A stretch of 63,875 bases of DNA from Candidatus Caribbeanibacter nitroreducens (lineage in GTDB: Bacteria; Gemmatimonadota; Gemmatimonadetes; Palauibacterales; Palauibacteraceae). Under the pieces are notes generated by a model. That model was given only the letters and a program-made list of their open reading frames with translations. It was not told where the DNA came from and searched no databases. Positions 62,162 through 63,875 of the stretch are shown here, piece by piece. Each line of letters starts with the position of its first letter. Position 1 is the first letter of the stretch. A program made the position numbers and the translations under genes. The stretch spans positions 1 to 63,875 of the forward strand of contig CANPVF010000022.1 of NCBI GenBank assembly GCA_947581645.1, read 5' to 3'.

Positions 62162-63523
62162 ATGACACGGAACACGACCGCCGTAGCCGTCGCCTGTCTC
62201 GTCGCCACCGTGCTCCTGGCCGCGCCCGGCGGCGCGGCGGCCCAGGAGGAGGTCGGCCCCGCCGGACCCGTGTTCTCCGACACCGCGGCCCGCAGCGTCT
62301 CCCTGGACGAGGCCATCCGGATCGCGCTCCGCCGCAACCCCGGCCTCGAGGAGAGCCGGGCCAACCTGAACCTGGCCCAGTACGACCGCCTCACGGCGAC
62401 GGGCAGCTTCCTTCCCCGGCTGAACCTGGGCTACGGGTACAGCAACGCCAGCACCGGCCGCCTCGATCCCACGGGCCAGACGATCACGCGCACGTCCTAC
62501 ACCCTGCAGCTCGGCGGAAGCCTCACCCTGTTCGACGGCTTCCGCCGCTTCCGGCAGCTGCGGAGCTCGCGCCTCCAGGTCCGGGCCGAGCGGGCCGGAT
62601 ACCGTGAGAGTCGCTACGAGGTGATCCGGCGCGTGAAGCAGTCGTACTACGACGCCGTGGCGAACCGGGAGCTGGTGGTCGTCGAGCGGGACCGTGTGGA
62701 GCGGCAGCGCGACCAGCTGCAGTTCGTACGGGAGCAGGTCAAGGCGGGGCGGGCGACACGCACGGACCGCCTCCGATCCGAGGTGGAGCTCAACAACGCC
62801 CGGCTGGCGCTCCTCAACGCCCGCAACGACGCCCGTGCCAGCCGGTATCGCCTGGCCCAGGCCCTGGGCAGCGAGGGTCGGGTGGCGCCGGCGCGGGACT
62901 CGACGCTGACGCCGGACACCCTGGCCTACACACGATCCGACGTGATGCGGATGGCGCTCCGGGCCGGCCCCTCCCTGGAGGCGGCGGAGGCCCAGGTGGA
63001 GGCGGCCCGGGCCGAGGTGGAGGCGACCAAGTCCTCCTACCTGCCGTCCCTCTCTCTGCAGGGCGGATACGCGTGGCAGAACCCCGAGTTTCCGCCGGAG
63101 AACCGGAGCTGGAGCCTCAGCCTCCAGGGCAGCCTCCCCCTGTTCGACGGCTTCGAGCGCGAGGCCCAGATGTTCCGCGCCGAGGCGCGGATGGAGATGG
63201 CCCGGGCGCAGCGTACCGCGGCGGAGCTGGCGCTGCGCACCGAGGTGGACGCCGCCTACAGCCAGGTGGAGGCGGCCCGGGCGGGGATGGAGCTGGCTCG
63301 GGCGAACGTGGAGCTGGCACGGGAGAACCTGAACGTGACACGCGAGCGATACCGGCTGGGTCTGGCCTCGATCCTGGACCTGCAGTCCGCGCAGATCGAC
63401 CTGGAGGAAGCCCAGGTGGAGCTGATCCAGCGACGCTTCGACCACCGGATGGGCGTGGCCCAGCTCGAGGCCCTGGTCGGCCGCGGCCTGACCGTCAGCA
63501 GCGAGGGGGAGAGCCAGCCATGA
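62162..63523 (+). CDS. TolC-family outer-membrane efflux protein
   Basis: A 453-residue TolC-type protein: signal peptide (VAVACLVATVLLAAPGGAAAQ), then two repeats of long helices with strands. Features are SVSLDEAIRIALRRNPGLEESRANLNLAQYDRL, LGGSLTLFDGFRRFRQLRSS, and in the second half PSLSLQGGYAWQNPEFPPENRSWSLSLQGSLPLFDGFEREAQMFRAEARM. The LFDGF element repeats in both halves. It forms the outer-membrane exit duct for RND or ABC efflux or type I secretion. No pump genes follow; the next gene overlaps by 4 nt and encodes a conserved soluble protein. ATG 62162 follows a strong signal peptide. Confidence 0.93.
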   Translation: MTRNTTAVAVACLVATVLLAAPGGAAAQEEVGPAGPVFSDTAARSVSLDEAIRIALRRNPGLEESRANLNLAQYDRLTATGSFLPRLNLGYGYSNASTGRLDPTGQTITRTSYTLQLGGSLTLFDGFRRFRQLRSSRLQVRAERAGYRESRYEVIRRVKQSYYDAVANRELVVVERDRVERQRDQLQFVREQVKAGRATRTDRLRSEVELNNARLALLNARNDARASRYRLAQALGSEGRVAPARDSTLTPDTLAYTRSDVMRMALRAGPSLEAAEAQVEAARAEVEATKSSYLPSLSLQGGYAWQNPEFPPENRSWSLSLQGSLPLFDGFEREAQMFRAEARMEMARAQRTAAELALRTEVDAAYSQVEAARAGMELARANVELARENLNVTRERYRLGLASILDLQSAQIDLEEAQVELIQRRFDHRMGVAQLEALVGRGLTVSSEGESQP

Positions 63524-63875
63524 GTCTCGTGGACTTCGACGAGCTCCCGGACTCGGCGCGCCTGTGGGCCTTCGGCTCCGATCGGTCGCCGAGCCCCACC
63601 GAGACGGCGCACCTCCTGGACCGGATGGAGTCCTTCCTGGAGGAGTGGACGGCCCACGACCGGAGCCTCCGTGCGGGCTTCGACTGGCGGGAGCACCGCT
63701 TCCTCCTCATCGGCCTGGACGAATCGGCCGGGGACGCGTCGGGGTGCTCCATCGACGCCCTCCACGGGCAGATCCGGAGCCTGGAGGAGGAGCTCGGCAC
63801 CACGATGCTGAACGGCGGGAAGGTCTGGCTGCAGGACAGCCGCGGACGGATCCGCTCGCTGGACCGGCCGGCCTT
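63520..63875 (+). CDS. Conserved protein often mislabelled 'ABC transporter ATPase', 3' end beyond window
   Basis: The visible 118 residues begin MSLVDFDELPDSARLWAFGSD and contain MESFLEEWTAHDRSLRAGFDWREHRFLLIGLDESAGDASGCSIDALHGQIRSLEEELG. The W-T-A-H and D-x7-SGCSID motifs match a widespread soluble protein of unknown function known from Bacteroidetes under the misleading name ABC transporter ATPase; there is no Walker A. The ATG overlaps the tolC stop (ATGA), so they are cotranscribed. Only a little of the C-terminus is missing if the length is about 160 residues. Confidence 0.78.
   Translation, partial: MSLVDFDELPDSARLWAFGSDRSPSPTETAHLLDRMESFLEEWTAHDRSLRAGFDWREHRFLLIGLDESAGDASGCSIDALHGQIRSLEEELGTTMLNGGKVWLQDSRGRIRSLDRPA

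Noticed and set aside
63520-63875. ABC transporter ATPase label
   Set aside because: No Walker A, signature or Walker B motif is present in the visible part; the label for this family is a historical misnaming.

Overview
The window is about 64 kb of very GC-rich bacterial chromosome, densely packed on both strands, with frequent 1-4 nt overlaps between cotranscribed genes. A Kdo transferase (waaA), a TolC-type outer-membrane protein, an outer-membrane beta-barrel and several lipoproteins indicate a Gram-negative cell. Fumarase C, ETF, acetyl-CoA synthetase and proline dehydrogenase indicate an aerobic heterotroph. Many proteins are strongly acidic (GyrA tail, an Asp/Glu-rich loop in UvrA, LeuRS, ETF), which would fit a salt-adapted organism. 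The overall flavour resembles Gemmatimonadota, but this is an impression from gene content and was not tested by any search. I see no rRNA, tRNA, CRISPR, transposase, integrase or prophage block.

Left part (1-15 kb), mostly minus strand: a disulfide-forming pair (VKOR, cut by the window edge, and a DsbA-like thioredoxin); a tight operon gyrA > threonine dehydratase > class-I amidotransferase > P1 peptidase > HAD phosphatase > a tail-anchored unknown; a ferritin-like gene with a near-perfect Fur-type palindrome upstream; and uvrA > DUF3108-like protein > glycosyltransferase fused to a Rossmann domain.

Middle (15-42 kb): an ABC exporter, waaA, a lipoprotein metallo-aminopeptidase, a tandem universal stress protein, infC (best read with the rare AUU start), a four-cysteine YggX-like protein, leuS, a V4R-domain protein, a CDF metal transporter, acs, queE, an S9 prolyl peptidase with a beta-propeller partner, fumC, a DUF192 lipoprotein, archease, fur with two operator-like palindromes and an overlapping pyrE, proline dehydrogenase, a Balon/baeRF-type ribosome hibernation factor, a small four-helix membrane protein and a macro-domain protein.

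The most unusual section is 42.3-49.4 kb, an SOS-mutagenesis cassette imuA-imuB-dnaE2. Its promoter shows TTGACA-N18-TATAGT. The 18-nt spacer is an operator-like sequence of form TTTCN7GTTC, repeated once more 33 bp downstream, close to the direct-repeat LexA box known from alphaproteobacteria. The dnaE2 frame carries an extra segment of about 95 codons. That segment contains a structured 93-bp repeat and a nested hairpin, and a second copy of the 93-bp repeat (86 of 93 identical, inverted) lies just beyond the dnaE2 stop. A 22-bp exact repeat built on a palindrome occurs twice more inside dnaE2, both times encoding the same heptapeptide, with a variant beside the imuA promoter. This looks like small palindromic elements entering coding sequence without breaking the frame. 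A type II toxin-antitoxin-like pair with its own operator palindromes follows.

Right part (49-64 kb): an SH3-repeat secreted protein, an outer-membrane protein overlapping dacB, a FabH-like synthase with an insertion, a D-threonine aldolase-type PLP enzyme, an ABC-2 exporter operon, etfB-etfA, endonuclease IV, and tolC followed by a conserved gene cut by the window edge.
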